A DNA stretch of 18,682 nt from an uncultured Lactobacillus sp. (GCA_905204935.1 CAJLBJ010000029.1:1-18682); one strand, 5' to 3'; shown: positions 6,946 through 15,681, numbered from the stretch's first letter. Notes: generated from the letters alone by a model not told the origin. A program made the numbers and translations.

Positions 6946-7785
6946 TTGGATTTTGACTTGGGTAGTTTACTTACCTGGCGTCATTTTGTTGATTTGCTAG
7001 ATATTTTAGTTGTTTGGTTTGTAATCTATAAGTTGATGATGTTGTTGCGTGGAACAAAAGCAGTCCAACTTTTTAAAGGAATTATCATCATTGTTGTGAT
7101 TAAGTTACTTAGTTGGTATATTGGTTTAGAGACTGTTTCATGGATAATGGACCAAATTATTAATTGGGGTATTATTGCGATTATCATCATTTTCCAACCT
7201 GAAATTCGCCGTGGTTTAGAGCACCTAGGACGTGGTTCGATTTGGGTATACAATCGCAAGCAAAATGAAGCTGAAGAAAAATTGATTGAAGCTTTAGATC
7301 AAGCTATTCAATATATGTCAAAGCGACGTATTGGTGCGTTAATTACATTGCAGATGAAAACTGGTTTAGAGGACTATATTGAGACTGGAATTCGTCTTGA
7401 TGCAGATGTTACAGGAGCTTTATTGATTAATATTTTTATTCCAAATACTCCATTACATGATGGCGCTGTAATTATCCAAGATAATAAGATTGCGGTCGCA
7501 GCAGCATATTTACCCTTGTCTGAGAGTAATTTAATTCCTAAAGAATTGGGGACAAGACATCGAGCTGCTGTTGGAATTAGTGAAGTTACTGATGCCTTAA
7601 CTATTGTTGTTTCAGAAGAAACAGGTGGAGTGACAATCACTAAAAATAATGAATTGTTACGTGATTTAACCCAACAAGACTACTTGAAACTTTTAAAAAA
7701 TGAATTGATTCCTAAAACGGAGTCTAAAAATCAAGGAATTTTACGCGTGATAGATGGATTGTTTAAAGGAGGGAAAAAGCATTGA
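6946..7785 (+). CDS. cdaA: Diadenylate cyclase CdaA (DacA)
   Basis: Membrane-bound enzyme that joins two ATP into cyclic di-AMP, the second messenger for potassium, osmolyte and wall homeostasis in Firmicutes. Three N-terminal membrane segments (about residues 15-34, 43-61 and 70-84) precede the DAC domain. The active-site signatures LHDGAVI (Asp172-Gly-Ala) and GTRHRAAVG (202-210) are both present, as is IFIPNTP. The start is TTG 6946, giving 279 residues, close to B. subtilis CdaA. GGAGG lies 8 bases upstream and the family N-terminus begins there. A reading from ATG 6892 would add 18 residues, crosses the likely promoter and has no matching N-terminal extension in the family. It overlaps cdaR by 4 bases (translational coupling). 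Confidence 0.96.
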   Translation: MDFDLGSLLTWRHFVDLLDILVVWFVIYKLMMLLRGTKAVQLFKGIIIIVVIKLLSWYIGLETVSWIMDQIINWGIIAIIIIFQPEIRRGLEHLGRGSIWVYNRKQNEAEEKLIEALDQAIQYMSKRRIGALITLQMKTGLEDYIETGIRLDADVTGALLINIFIPNTPLHDGAVIIQDNKIAVAAAYLPLSESNLIPKELGTRHRAAVGISEVTDALTIVVSEETGGVTITKNNELLRDLTQQDYLKLLKNELIPKTESKNQGILRVIDGLFKGGKKH

Positions 7786-8897
7786 AAAAATTTCAAGACC
7801 TTCTTAGTGCTAAAGTTATTTATGCGTTGATTTCGTTGGTTTTTACTTTAATGCTTTTTACTTATGTTAGTACCGAAGTAGGGATGAGTACTAATGGACA
7901 ATCACCAGATGTTAAACGAACGGCTTTAATGTCAAATGAATCTGTTACAGTTGAACTGCCTTTAAAAGTTAATATCGATGATGATAAATATTTTGTTGTA
8001 GGCTGCCCAGAAACTGTTAAAGTTAAACTTACTGGTCCAAGAGCATTGGTGACAGCAGCTGAAAATACGCGAAACTTCGATGTATATGTTAATTTAGCTG
8101 AATTAAAACTTGGAACACATACAGTTGCTTTAAAAACTTCAGGTTTAAATAAAGAAATTACTGCTGCAATTGAACCTGAAAAAATCAAAGTCAAGATTAG
8201 CAAAAAAGCTATAGCAACTTTACCAGTACAAGTTCGTTTTGATCCGGGTCAAATTGCCAAAAGTTATGCTGCTGGTAATGCAAGTGCTAGCAGACAAGTT
8301 GTTACGGTTATTGGCTCTAAAGCTGACATAGCAAAAATTGAAAGTGTAGTAGCCGATGTAGAACTAGCTAGTGGAACTAAAACAACCGTTACAAAAAGCG
8401 TATTATTGCAAGCAATCGATAAAAATGGCAAAGTTTTAGATACAGTAATAAGTCCTGAAACAGTACGTGTAACTGTTCCGATTTATCAAGCTACAACATC
8501 TAAGCGAGTAAATATCAATTTAGTTTCTAGTGGAACTGGATTGAATAATAAACGGTATAGTTTTTATTCTGATACTAAATCTGTCATAGTTTATGGAACT
8601 AAAGATTCATTAAGTAAATTAACGACTTTAGATGTTCCTGTTTCAATTACAGGGGTTAATGAATCTTTAACGCGAACAATTCAGATTACACCCACATTGG
8701 CAGGAATAACATCTGTTGCACCAGATACCATCATGGTAAAAATTACGGTAACAGACGCTGCGCAAAGTTCATCAGCAGAATCAACTGTGGAAAACAATCA
8801 AACACAAGATAATGAAAATAAAGATCAAAGTGCCACAAGTAGCTCAAGTAGTAGTCAAATTAGTTCTTCGAGCTCGAGCGCAACTAATAAAAATTAA
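7782..8897 (+). CDS. cdaR: CdaA regulator CdaR (YbbR-repeat protein)
   Basis: Extracytoplasmic partner that binds CdaA and modulates c-di-AMP synthesis. An N-terminal membrane anchor (residues about 12-31) is followed by several YbbR-type beta repeats of 70-80 residues each, recognisable by repeated VTV/VKV-rich strands such as PETVKVKLTG and PETVRVTVP. The 371-residue protein ends in a low-complexity tail of about 45 residues rich in Ser, Gln and Asn, including runs of six Ser, probably a flexible linker facing the wall. The start TTG overlaps the cdaA stop (TTGA), with GGAGGG upstream. It is encoded between cdaA and glmM, the standard order. The tail length is expected to vary between species. 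Confidence 0.93.
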   Translation: MKKFQDLLSAKVIYALISLVFTLMLFTYVSTEVGMSTNGQSPDVKRTALMSNESVTVELPLKVNIDDDKYFVVGCPETVKVKLTGPRALVTAAENTRNFDVYVNLAELKLGTHTVALKTSGLNKEITAAIEPEKIKVKISKKAIATLPVQVRFDPGQIAKSYAAGNASASRQVVTVIGSKADIAKIESVVADVELASGTKTTVTKSVLLQAIDKNGKVLDTVISPETVRVTVPIYQATTSKRVNINLVSSGTGLNNKRYSFYSDTKSVIVYGTKDSLSKLTTLDVPVSITGVNESLTRTIQITPTLAGITSVAPDTIMVKITVTDAAQSSSAESTVENNQTQDNENKDQSATSSSSSSQISSSSSSATNKN

Positions 8898-8920
8898 TTT
8901 GTGAAATGAGGATATGAATA

Positions 8921-10270
8921 ATGAAGTATTTTGGTACAGACGGTGTTAGAGGGATTGCAAATCAATCATTAAGTCCAGAATTGGCTTTTAGATTAGGACG
9001 TTGTGGAGGTTACGTTTTAACCCAACATGCTAAAGACACCAAGCGTGCACCGCGTGTGTTGGTAGCACGTGATACTAGAATTTCTGGACAAATGTTAGAA
9101 CAAGCTTTGGTTGCAGGATTGCTTTCCGTAGGGATTGAAGTTTTTTCTTTGGGTGTAATTACAACACCAGGGGTTGCTTATTTGGTTCGTGCTCAAGGAG
9201 CTGATGCTGGGGTAATGATTTCAGCTTCACATAATCCTGCACAAGATAATGGTATTAAGTTTTTCGGCGGAGATGGCTATAAATTATCTGATGAACAAGA
9301 AGAAGAAATTGAAGATTTATTGGAAAAAGAAGATACTTTGCCACGTCCATCAGCTGAAGGTTTAGGTACAGTCAATGATTATCATGAAGCTGCATTGAAA
9401 TATACTCAATTTTTAGAACAAACAATTCCAGATGATTTATCAGAAATGAGAATTGCAATTGATGCAGCCAATGGGGCAACTAGTGGTTTAGTATCACATT
9501 TATTTGCTGATTTAGGTGCTGACTTTGAATTGATGGCAACCAATCCAGATGGTTTGAATATCAATAAAGGTGTAGGCTCAACTCATCCTGAAGCTTTGGC
9601 TAAATTTGTAGTTGAAAAAGGTGTACAAGCTGGAATTGCATTTGATGGTGATGGCGATCGTTGTATTGCTGTAGACGAATTAGGTAACATTATTGATGGC
9701 GACAAGATTATGTTTATTTGTGGTAAATATATGAATGAACGTGGCCGTTTGAAAAAAGATACAATCGTAACAACCGTTATGAGTAATATTGGTTTATATA
9801 AAGCCATGGAAAAGGAAGGTTTAACTTCTGTCAAAACTAAAGTTGGCGATCGCTATGTTGTCGAAGAAATGCGTAAATCTGGTTACAATATTGGTGGTGA
9901 ACAATCAGGGCATATCGTCTTTTTAGACTTTAATACAACTGGTGACGGAATGTTGACAGCTTTACAATTACTAAATGTTATGAAGCAAACAGGTAAAAAG
10001 TTATCTGAATTAGCTAATGAAGTAATTACGTATCCACAAGAATTAGTTAATGTTAAGGTTACTGATAAAAAAGCGGCCTTAGATAATGAACAAATCAAAG
10101 CAGCAATCGCAAATGTTGAAGTTAAGATGGGTGATGAAGGACGCGTCTTGGTTCGCCCAAGCGGAACAGAAGATTTATTGCGTGTAATGGCCGAAGCTAA
10201 GACGGAAGAATTAGTTCATGAATATGTAATGGAAATCGTAGATGTTGTTCAACGGCAAATGGGTGTTTAA
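8921..10270 (+). CDS. glmM: Phosphoglucosamine mutase GlmM
   Basis: Cytosolic enzyme that converts glucosamine 6-phosphate to glucosamine 1-phosphate on the way to UDP-GlcNAc for peptidoglycan. The 449 residues match the family. All four active-site loops are visible: ISASHNP with phosphoserine Ser103, the metal loop DGDGDR (242-247), the sugar loop GGEQSGH near 325-331, and the phosphate-binding RPSGTED near residue 405. The start ATG has TGAGGA about 8 bases upstream, 23 bases after cdaR. In other Firmicutes CdaA, CdaR and GlmM form a complex in which GlmM inhibits the cyclase, which is consistent with this operon. The next gene, ireB, follows after 43 bases with no terminator visible, so transcription may continue. 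Confidence 0.97.
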   Translation: MKYFGTDGVRGIANQSLSPELAFRLGRCGGYVLTQHAKDTKRAPRVLVARDTRISGQMLEQALVAGLLSVGIEVFSLGVITTPGVAYLVRAQGADAGVMISASHNPAQDNGIKFFGGDGYKLSDEQEEEIEDLLEKEDTLPRPSAEGLGTVNDYHEAALKYTQFLEQTIPDDLSEMRIAIDAANGATSGLVSHLFADLGADFELMATNPDGLNINKGVGSTHPEALAKFVVEKGVQAGIAFDGDGDRCIAVDELGNIIDGDKIMFICGKYMNERGRLKKDTIVTTVMSNIGLYKAMEKEGLTSVKTKVGDRYVVEEMRKSGYNIGGEQSGHIVFLDFNTTGDGMLTALQLLNVMKQTGKKLSELANEVITYPQELVNVKVTDKKAALDNEQIKAAIANVEVKMGDEGRVLVRPSGTEDLLRVMAEAKTEELVHEYVMEIVDVVQRQMGV

Positions 10271-10313
10271 AAAGTTATTGAGGTAAAAAGGTTTTTTCAT
10301 GGAGGTGCAAAAA

Positions 10314-10574
10314 ATGAGTTCACTGGATAAAACAATGTATTTCAATTTTGAAGATGGCAATCAAAAAGATGTCCATGATACGTTGACTACGGTTTATGCG
10401 GCTTTGGAAGAAAAAGGATATAACCCGATTAATCAGATTGTAGGGTATTTGCTTTCAGGCGATCCGGCTTATATACCGCGACTCAATGATGCACGTAACT
10501 TGATTCGCAAGCATGAACGTGATGAAATTATTGAAGAGCTAGTTCGTTCATACTTGGATAAGGAGGATAAATAA
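10314..10574 (+). CDS. ireB: IreB family regulatory phosphoprotein (UPF0297)
   Basis: Small cytosolic protein of 86 residues with the invariant core [22 protein letters not shown]...DARNLIRK split across residues about 35-65. In Enterococcus faecalis IreB is a substrate of the PASTA kinase IreK and limits cephalosporin resistance. Thr7 in DKTMYFNF lies in the N-terminal region that is phosphorylated there (inferred by position). The start is ATG 10314 with GGAGGTG about 6-7 bases upstream. The in-frame ATG at 10299 overlaps that ribosome binding site and would add five non-conserved residues. It abuts ruvX with zero spacing and belongs to the conserved ireB-ruvX-DUF1292 trio. Usually alaS precedes this trio in Firmicutes; here glmM does. 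Confidence 0.92.
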   Translation: MSSLDKTMYFNFEDGNQKDVHDTLTTVYAALEEKGYNPINQIVGYLLSGDPAYIPRLNDARNLIRKHERDEIIEELVRSYLDKEDK

Positions 10575-11015
10575 TTGGGACGAATCATGGGCTTAGATGT
10601 AGGTTCACGAACAGTCGGTGTAGCTCTTAGTGATGAGCTAGGATGGACTGCACAAGGATTAGAAATTATTCCTATCAATGAGGAACAAGGTGAATTTGGC
10701 ATCGAACGTGTCAAAGAAATAGTTGATCAATATGAAGTGGTGGGCTTTTTATTAGGGTTACCCAAAAATATGAACAATACGTTAGGTCCTAGAGCACAAG
10801 CAAGTCAGGCCTATGGGGAGTTATTAACTACTACTTTTGGCTTGCCTGTTGATTTTGAAGATGAACGCTTAACAACAGTTGAAGCTGAAAGAATGCTTGT
10901 TGAACAAGCAGATACATCACGAAAAAAACGTAAGAAAGTCATTGATAAGTTAGCAGCAGGCTTAATTTTACAAAATTATTTGAATCGTAAAGGAAAATTA
11001 TTAGAGTTATTATAA
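10575..11015 (+). CDS. ruvX: RuvX/YqgF RNase H-fold nuclease
   Basis: RNase H-like protein of the YqgF/RuvX family (146 residues), proposed to act in pre-16S rRNA 5' processing and as a putative Holliday junction resolvase. Motifs seen are [15 protein letters not shown] (first catalytic Asp), [11 protein letters not shown] in the middle, [12 protein letters not shown], and the C-terminal [13 protein letters not shown] containing the last acidic residue. The start codon is TTG 10575, immediately after the ireB stop, with GGAGG at 10562-10566. The ATG five codons in (MGLDVG) has no ribosome binding site of its own. It is followed by the DUF1292 gene after 16 bases. Confidence 0.94.
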   Translation: MGRIMGLDVGSRTVGVALSDELGWTAQGLEIIPINEEQGEFGIERVKEIVDQYEVVGFLLGLPKNMNNTLGPRAQASQAYGELLTTTFGLPVDFEDERLTTVEAERMLVEQADTSRKKRKKVIDKLAAGLILQNYLNRKGKLLELL

Positions 11016-11031
11016 GAAATGAGGAAATAAA

Positions 11032-11325
11032 ATGAGTGAACAAAATAACCAAGAATTAATTACATTAGTTGATGATCAAGGTAATGAAACTTTATACGAA
11101 GTTTTATTTACATTTGAATCTGAAGATTATGGCAAATCATATATTTTACTAATTCCAGCTGGTTCTGAACCAGAAGAACAAGTTGACGTTTTAGCATTTT
11201 CGTTTGATCCAAACGAAGATGGTGAAGCAACAGAAGCTGAGTTGCATGATATCGAAAGCGACGAAGAATGGGATATGGTTGAAGGTGTCTTAGATACATT
11301 TATCAACGATGAAAATATGCATTAA
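11032..11325 (+). CDS. DUF1292 family protein (UPF0473, YrzB-like)
   Basis: Small, strongly acidic cytosolic protein of 97 residues. The N-terminal segment ITLVDDQGNETLYEVLFTF and the YILLIPAG strand followed by an Asp/Glu-rich C-terminal half are typical of DUF1292 (UPF0473). Its function is unknown. It is almost always the third gene behind ireB and ruvX, as here. The start ATG has GAGG about 8 bases upstream. Confidence 0.92.
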   Translation: MSEQNNQELITLVDDQGNETLYEVLFTFESEDYGKSYILLIPAGSEPEEQVDVLAFSFDPNEDGEATEAELHDIESDEEWDMVEGVLDTFINDENMH

Positions 11326-11342
11326 TGATGGAATAAAATAAC

Positions 11343-11942
11343 TTGCATATTGGAAAACATTATTTTCCAAGCGATGAAAAATTAGTTTTAGAGCAACAAA
11401 AATGTTTAGAAAAAGTTTACGACTATAACTTAACCAGACCTAGTGAGACTTTAAAAAGACAAAATCTGTTAACAGAAATGTTAGCAGAAGTTGGTAAAGA
11501 TTGCTATATTGAGCCACCTTTCCATGCTAATTGGGGCGGTAAGCACCTACATTTAGGGAAATCAGTGTATGCAAATTTTAATTTAACAGTGGTCGATGAT
11601 ACACATATTTATGTCGGTGATTACACTATGTTTGAACCTAATGTTGTTTTAGCAACGACAGGACATCCAATTTTACCAGAATTACGCCAAAAAGCTTACC
11701 AACATAATCAACCCATTAAGATTGGGAAAAATTGTTGGTTAGGAGCAGGGGTGATTGTTGTTGGTGGTGTGACAATCGGTGATAATACTGTGGCTGGCAC
11801 TGGGAGTGTTGTTACCAAGGATTTACCAACAAATGTCGTAGCAGTAGGTAATCCTTGTCGTGTTTTACGTCCAATCGGCGAACATGATAGGTACTATTAT
11901 TTTAAGGATAAAGAGATTATCATGGATAATTTAGATTCTTAA
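11343..11942 (+). CDS. Sugar O-acetyltransferase, maltose/galactoside type
   Basis: Left-handed beta-helix acetyltransferase of the LacA/Maa/NodL group (199 residues) that transfers acetyl from acetyl-CoA to a sugar hydroxyl. The N-terminal helical cap (about 1-55) is followed by hexapeptide repeats. The catalytic-type histidine is in TTGHPI (about residue 105), and GKNCWLGAGVIVVGGVTIGDNTVAG carries the repeated I-G-x-x coil pattern. GNPCRVLRPI near the end is diagnostic. The physiological sugar is unknown. The start is uncertain: TTG 11343 is the first start-type codon after the in-frame stop at 11334, but no good ribosome binding site precedes it, so translation may depend on coupling to the DUF1292 stop 17 bases upstream. 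It is not part of the usual ireB-ruvX-DUF1292 set. Confidence 0.85.
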   Translation: MHIGKHYFPSDEKLVLEQQKCLEKVYDYNLTRPSETLKRQNLLTEMLAEVGKDCYIEPPFHANWGGKHLHLGKSVYANFNLTVVDDTHIYVGDYTMFEPNVVLATTGHPILPELRQKAYQHNQPIKIGKNCWLGAGVIVVGGVTIGDNTVAGTGSVVTKDLPTNVVAVGNPCRVLRPIGEHDRYYYFKDKEIIMDNLDS

Positions 11943-11951
11943 GCTTAGATG

Positions 11952-11991
11952 CACAAAGGGATGCTCAATCAAAGAGCATCCCTTTGTGTGT
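11952..11991 (+). terminator. Strong hairpin terminator after the acetyltransferase
   Basis: A perfect 15-bp stem (11952-11966 with 11974-11988) with a 7-base loop lies 9 bases after the stop. There is no T-tract. The 3' arm runs directly into the zapA promoter at 11989. Confidence 0.7.
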
Positions 11992-11997
11992 TATAAT
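11989..11997 (+). promoter_or_regulatory. Extended -10 promoter of zapA-cvpA-mutS2
   Basis: TGTTATAAT is a perfect TG-n-TATAAT. It starts one base after the 3' arm of the preceding hairpin, so the -35 region falls in the hairpin loop and is non-consensus. The zapA start is 30 bases downstream. Confidence 0.55.
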
Positions 11998-12026
11998 GAT
12001 AACAAGAAATAACGGGAGGAAAAAAG

Positions 12027-12275
12027 ATGACAGATAAGCGGCGTTTTAAGGTACAAATTGCTAATCAAACTTATACCATAATTGGTAAAAGTACCCCAGA
12101 ACACATGAATGCAGTCGTAGAATTAATTGAACAACAATTATCTGAAATTAAAGAGATGATGCCAAATTTAAGTCCTGAAAAAGCAGCAATTTTATTGGCG
12201 ATTAATGCGGTTTCAGATCAATTATATAAACAAGAACAATTAGATGAACTAATGACTAAACAAGTAGAAAAGTAG
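12027..12275 (+). CDS. zapA: Cell division protein ZapA
   Basis: Small FtsZ-ring associated protein that cross-links FtsZ protofilaments at midcell, 82 residues. The N-terminal beta hairpin (RRFKVQIANQTYTIIG, about residues 5-20) is followed by HMNAVVELIEQQLSEI and a long C-terminal helix (about 50-80) expected to form the coiled-coil dimer. GGGAGG lies about 8 bases before the ATG. It is first in the zapA-cvpA-mutS2 operon typical of Firmicutes. Confidence 0.92.
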   Translation: MTDKRRFKVQIANQTYTIIGKSTPEHMNAVVELIEQQLSEIKEMMPNLSPEKAAILLAINAVSDQLYKQEQLDELMTKQVEK

Positions 12276-12283
12276 GTGGTGAG

Positions 12284-12784
12284 ATGATAGTATCGTTAAT
12301 TATCATCCTCATTTGGTTATTAGCTTTTCGACATGGATTTAAAAAAGGTTTAATTAATACTTTATTGAGCTTTACTGGCTATATTGTTATTTTTGCTTGT
12401 GCTCTTTTGTTTGCAATGCCTTTAGGTGATTGGTTATTAGAATTAACAAATGGTTTAAATCAATCACTAACTAGCCAATGGTTATATCGGTTACTTGCTT
12501 TTTGGCTACTTGTTTTTTTAGGTGCTTTGCTGTTTAGGATTTTAAAAAGATTTGCCAATAAAATTTTTCGTTTACCACTTTTGGCACAGCTTAATGCTTT
12601 AGCTGGAGGTATTTTAGGATTTTTAATTGCCTATGTAGTAGTTTTTTTAGGATTATTATTATTAAAAGATTGGCCAGCAATTACGATTCAACAGTCGCTC
12701 AATAATGTTGCCTTAGTTGAATGGATTCTTAATCAGACACCAATATTTTCAAATGAATTAATACAGTGGTGGCAACAATTTTAA
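12284..12784 (+). CDS. cvpA: CvpA family membrane protein
   Basis: Integral membrane protein of 166 residues with four hydrophobic segments at about 1-15, 24-50, 66-88 and 104-125, the CvpA (colicin V production) topology. The hydrophilic turn RHGFKKGLINTLL after the first segment is conserved in the family. The molecular role in Gram-positives is not settled. AGGTGGTGAG precedes the ATG. It is placed between zapA (8-base gap) and mutS2 (22-base gap), the standard order. Confidence 0.9.
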   Translation: MIVSLIIILIWLLAFRHGFKKGLINTLLSFTGYIVIFACALLFAMPLGDWLLELTNGLNQSLTSQWLYRLLAFWLLVFLGALLFRILKRFANKIFRLPLLAQLNALAGGILGFLIAYVVVFLGLLLLKDWPAITIQQSLNNVALVEWILNQTPIFSNELIQWWQQF

Positions 12785-12806
12785 GTTTTGAAAGGAGGGT
12801 ATATCT

Positions 12807-15167
12807 GTGAATCCTAAGGTCTGTAAGACATTAGAATACGCTAAAGTAAAACAAGAATTAAAACCATATCTGTTAACACAAGATGGCTTAGAAATTGTAG
12901 AACAATTAAAGCCAAGCAGTGATTTTTTGGCAGTACAAACACAACTTTTAGAAACTAAAGATGGAGTCGATATTTTACGTTTAAAAGGTGATTTACCGCT
13001 TAGTAAGTTATTTAGTATCAAAGCACAACTAAAACGTTTAGAAATTCAAGCAAACTTAAGTGCTAAAGAATTAGCGGCTATTTGTCGGCTTTTACGTTGT
13101 AGCGGTGAGATAAAAAGTTTTTTTGCTAAATTAAAGCAAGAAGAAGTTAAACTTAGTCAGCTTTATGATTTAGTAGATGGTCTAGAAACTTTGCCTGAAA
13201 TCAGTAAACATTTATTAGTTGCAATTGAACTTGATGGTTATGTTACTGATGAAGCTTCAGGACTTTTAAAAAGTTTACGCAGACAAATAGCAACGACAGA
13301 AAGCCAAATTAGAGAACAACTTGCACAGTTGACCAAAGGCAAGGATGCTAAATATTTAAGTGATGCTGTTGTTACTATTCGTAACGATCGCTATGTTATT
13401 CCGGTTAAATCAGAGTATCGCACTTATTTTGGTGGGATTGTTCATGATCAAAGTTCGTCTGGACAAACATTATTTGTTGAACCACGAGCAATGGTAGAAT
13501 TAAATAATCGTTTGAAACAACAACAAGTAGCTGAAAAAGAAGAAATTAATCGTATTCTAGCTGCTTTTTCTGAGCAACTTGCACCTTATACAAAGCAACT
13601 GGCATTAGATGCTCAAATTTTAGCTCGGTTAGATTTTGTTAATGCTAAGGCTAAATATGCTAAGCAAATTAATGCAACGCAACCGTTATTATCTGAGAAT
13701 AACGAAATTCATTTAAGAAAAGCATGGCATCCATTATTAGAAGCAAAAAAAGCTGTTAAAAACGATATATTGCTAGGTAAAGATTATCAAGCTATTGTGA
13801 TTACCGGACCTAATACTGGGGGAAAAACAATTACGCTTAAAACACTAGGCTTAGTTCAATTAATGGGACAATCGGGCTTGTTTATTCCAGCTGGTGAAGA
13901 AAGCACATTAGCAGTCTTTAAAGAAATATTTGCAGATATCGGTGACGAACAGTCGATTGAACAAAGCTTGAGTACTTTTTCATCTCATATGACCAATATT
14001 GTTGAAATTTTAAACAATGCTGATGAACATTCATTAGTTTTATTTGATGAATTAGGCGCAGGAACTGATCCGCAAGAAGGCGCAGCATTAGCGATTGCAA
14101 TTTTAGATGATTTAGGTGCAAAAGGTAGCTATGTGGTGGCGACTACTCATTATCCAGAGCTTAAAGCTTATGGTTATCAACGCCCTAAAACGATTAATGC
14201 TTCGATGGAATTTGACAGCCAGACTTTGCAGCCAACCTATCATTTACTTTTAGGAATTCCTGGACGCAGTAATGCTTTTGATATTTCTTATCGTTTAGGG
14301 TTAGATCAACAAATTGTTGCCAATGCACGTCAATTGATTTCAAAAAATAGTCAAGAATTAGATGAGATGATTGCAGATTTGGTTAAAAAGCGTCAAGATG
14401 CTAAAAAAGAGCAGATTATGTTTAAACACTATTTAACACAAGCTCAGCAGTTGCATGAAGAGTTAGAAAATAACTATCATAAGTTTTTAAATGAACGTGA
14501 AAGCATGCTAGAAAAAGCACGAAAGCAAGCTAATGAAATTACAGAACAAACACGACAAAAAGCAGATGAATTAATTTCAGAGTTGCGTAAACTCAAGTTA
14601 GAATCAGCCGCTAATATTAAAGAAAATGAGTTATCAGATGTTAAAGGACGCTTGAATGCTTTAGAACAACCACTTAATTTGCAAAAAAATAAGGTATTAA
14701 AAAAGGCTAAAAAACAACAAAGTTTCCAACCTAACGATGATGTCTTAGTTAAAACTTATGGGCAACGTGGCGTCTTATTAAAAAAGAATGGGGCGCATAG
14801 TTGGGAAGTTCAAATCGGTATTTTAAAGATGAAAATAGATGAAGATGATCTTGAAAAAATTCAAGTCAATGAATCTAAGACAACACGGGCGCATACGAGT
14901 GTGAAATCAGCACGTAGTAGTCATGTTTCGCCAAATCTAGATTTACGTGGCAAGCGTTATGAAGAGGCTTTAACCGAAGTTGATCGTTATTTAGATGCAG
15001 CTTTGTTGGCTGGATATCAATCGGTAACAATTGTTCATGGGAAAGGAACAGGGGCTTTACGCCAAGGAATTACTAATTTCTTGCAACAGCATCGTTCGGT
15101 TAAACGGTTTGAGTTTGCCCCACCTAATGCAGGTGGTAATGGAGCAACAGTAGTTTATTTCAAATAA
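12807..15167 (+). CDS. mutS2: Endonuclease MutS2 / ribosome-associated RqcU
   Basis: MutS paralogue lacking the mismatch-recognition domain, 786 residues, the full family length. The core and clamp helices (1-320) lead to the ATPase domain with Walker A GPNTGGKT (334-341) and Walker B VLFDELGAGTDP (411-422). A long coiled coil follows (about 515-640), then a KOW-like segment, and the C-terminal Smr nuclease domain (711-786) with LDLRGKRYEEA and HGKGTG (744-749). MutS2 has been described as suppressing recombination and, in B. subtilis, as acting on collided ribosomes; the sequence does not decide between these roles. The start is GTG 12807 with AAAGGAGG about 8 bases upstream. It is last in the zapA-cvpA-mutS2 unit. 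Confidence 0.96.
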   Translation: MNPKVCKTLEYAKVKQELKPYLLTQDGLEIVEQLKPSSDFLAVQTQLLETKDGVDILRLKGDLPLSKLFSIKAQLKRLEIQANLSAKELAAICRLLRCSGEIKSFFAKLKQEEVKLSQLYDLVDGLETLPEISKHLLVAIELDGYVTDEASGLLKSLRRQIATTESQIREQLAQLTKGKDAKYLSDAVVTIRNDRYVIPVKSEYRTYFGGIVHDQSSSGQTLFVEPRAMVELNNRLKQQQVAEKEEINRILAAFSEQLAPYTKQLALDAQILARLDFVNAKAKYAKQINATQPLLSENNEIHLRKAWHPLLEAKKAVKNDILLGKDYQAIVITGPNTGGKTITLKTLGLVQLMGQSGLFIPAGEESTLAVFKEIFADIGDEQSIEQSLSTFSSHMTNIVEILNNADEHSLVLFDELGAGTDPQEGAALAIAILDDLGAKGSYVVATTHYPELKAYGYQRPKTINASMEFDSQTLQPTYHLLLGIPGRSNAFDISYRLGLDQQIVANARQLISKNSQELDEMIADLVKKRQDAKKEQIMFKHYLTQAQQLHEELENNYHKFLNERESMLEKARKQANEITEQTRQKADELISELRKLKLESAANIKENELSDVKGRLNALEQPLNLQKNKVLKKAKKQQSFQPNDDVLVKTYGQRGVLLKKNGAHSWEVQIGILKMKIDEDDLEKIQVNESKTTRAHTSVKSARSSHVSPNLDLRGKRYEEALTEVDRYLDAALLAGYQSVTIVHGKGTGALRQGITNFLQQHRSVKRFEFAPPNAGGNGATVVYFK

Positions 15168-15180
15168 TCAGACAAAAATA

Positions 15181-15209
15181 TTTGCAAAATAAGAAAAATA
15201 TGGTAAGAT
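15181..15209 (+). promoter_or_regulatory. Promoter of trxA
   Basis: A TTTGCA -35 and TAAGAT -10 are separated by 17 bases, and TG lies one base before the -10 (TGGTAAGAT). It lies in the 74-base gap between mutS2 and trxA, so trxA can be expressed independently of mutS2. Confidence 0.65.
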
Positions 15210-15241
15210 TTACTTACTAAAGTATAGTGGGAGGGTAAAAA

Positions 15242-15550
15242 ATGGCAGTAGAATTTACAAAAGAAAATTTCGCACAGACAGATGAAGGTTTAGCAATCAT
15301 CGATTTTTGGGCAACATGGTGTGGCCCATGTCGTATGCAAGGACCAGTAATTGAACAATTAGCTTCAGAATATGAAGGTGAAATTTTAATTGGTAAAGTT
15401 GATGTTGATCAACAAAAAGAATTAGCTGCTCAATTTGGAGTAATGAGCATTCCAACGATTGTCTTCAAAAAAGATGGTCAAGTGGTAGACCAAGTGGTGG
15501 GATATCATTCTAAAGATCAATTAGAAGCGATTATCGCACGTTTAAAATAA
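15242..15550 (+). CDS. trxA: Thioredoxin TrxA
   Basis: Cytosolic disulfide reductase of 102 residues with the classical WCGPC active site (Cys27 and Cys30), the buried Asp21 in IIDFWATW, the cis-proline turn SIPTI near residue 75 and VVGYHSKDQL near the end. It reduces ribonucleotide reductase, peroxiredoxins and other targets via thioredoxin reductase. GGGAGG lies about 7 bases before the ATG. The mutS2-trxA order is common in lactobacilli. It has its own promoter and terminator. Confidence 0.97.
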   Translation: MAVEFTKENFAQTDEGLAIIDFWATWCGPCRMQGPVIEQLASEYEGEILIGKVDVDQQKELAAQFGVMSIPTIVFKKDGQVVDQVVGYHSKDQLEAIIARLK

Positions 15551-15566
15551 TAAAAATATGAGTATG

Positions 15567-15612
15567 ATACCTTTTAAGTATGCAGATTAAGTATGCTTAA
15601 AAGGTATTTTTT
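15567..15612 (+). terminator. Terminator of trxA
   Basis: A perfect 12-bp stem (ATACCTTTTAAG with CTTAAAAGGTAT) around a 17-base loop is followed by six T residues, 16 bases after the trxA stop. The loop contains a second copy of AAGTATGC, so an alternative shorter fold is possible. Confidence 0.88.
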
Positions 15613-15642
15613 ATGGACATTGATAATTAAGATTAAAAGTTC

Positions 15643-15681
15643 AAAAAAGACCTGATCGCAAAATAAATACGCAATCAGGTC
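15643..15681 (-). terminator. Terminator of yslB
   Basis: On the minus strand GACCTGAT pairs with ATCAGGTC, extended inward by GC pairs past one mismatch, and is followed by six T residues. It closes the leftward yslB gene, 40 bases past its stop, and faces the trxA terminator. Confidence 0.82.

Noticed and set aside
8890..8921. glmS-type or other riboswitch before glmM
   Set aside because: The gap to cdaR is only 23 bases, too short for any riboswitch, and the gene is internal to an operon.
9583..9834. Long reverse-strand open frames opposite glmM, cdaA, cdaR and mutS2
   Set aside because: They lie inside well-supported genes, have no ribosome binding sites or family features, and follow from the codon pattern of the sense strand.
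15578..15597. Direct repeat TAAGTATGC as a possible regulatory or mobile repeat
   Set aside because: Both copies fall in the loop and arm of the trxA terminator and are explained by that hairpin.
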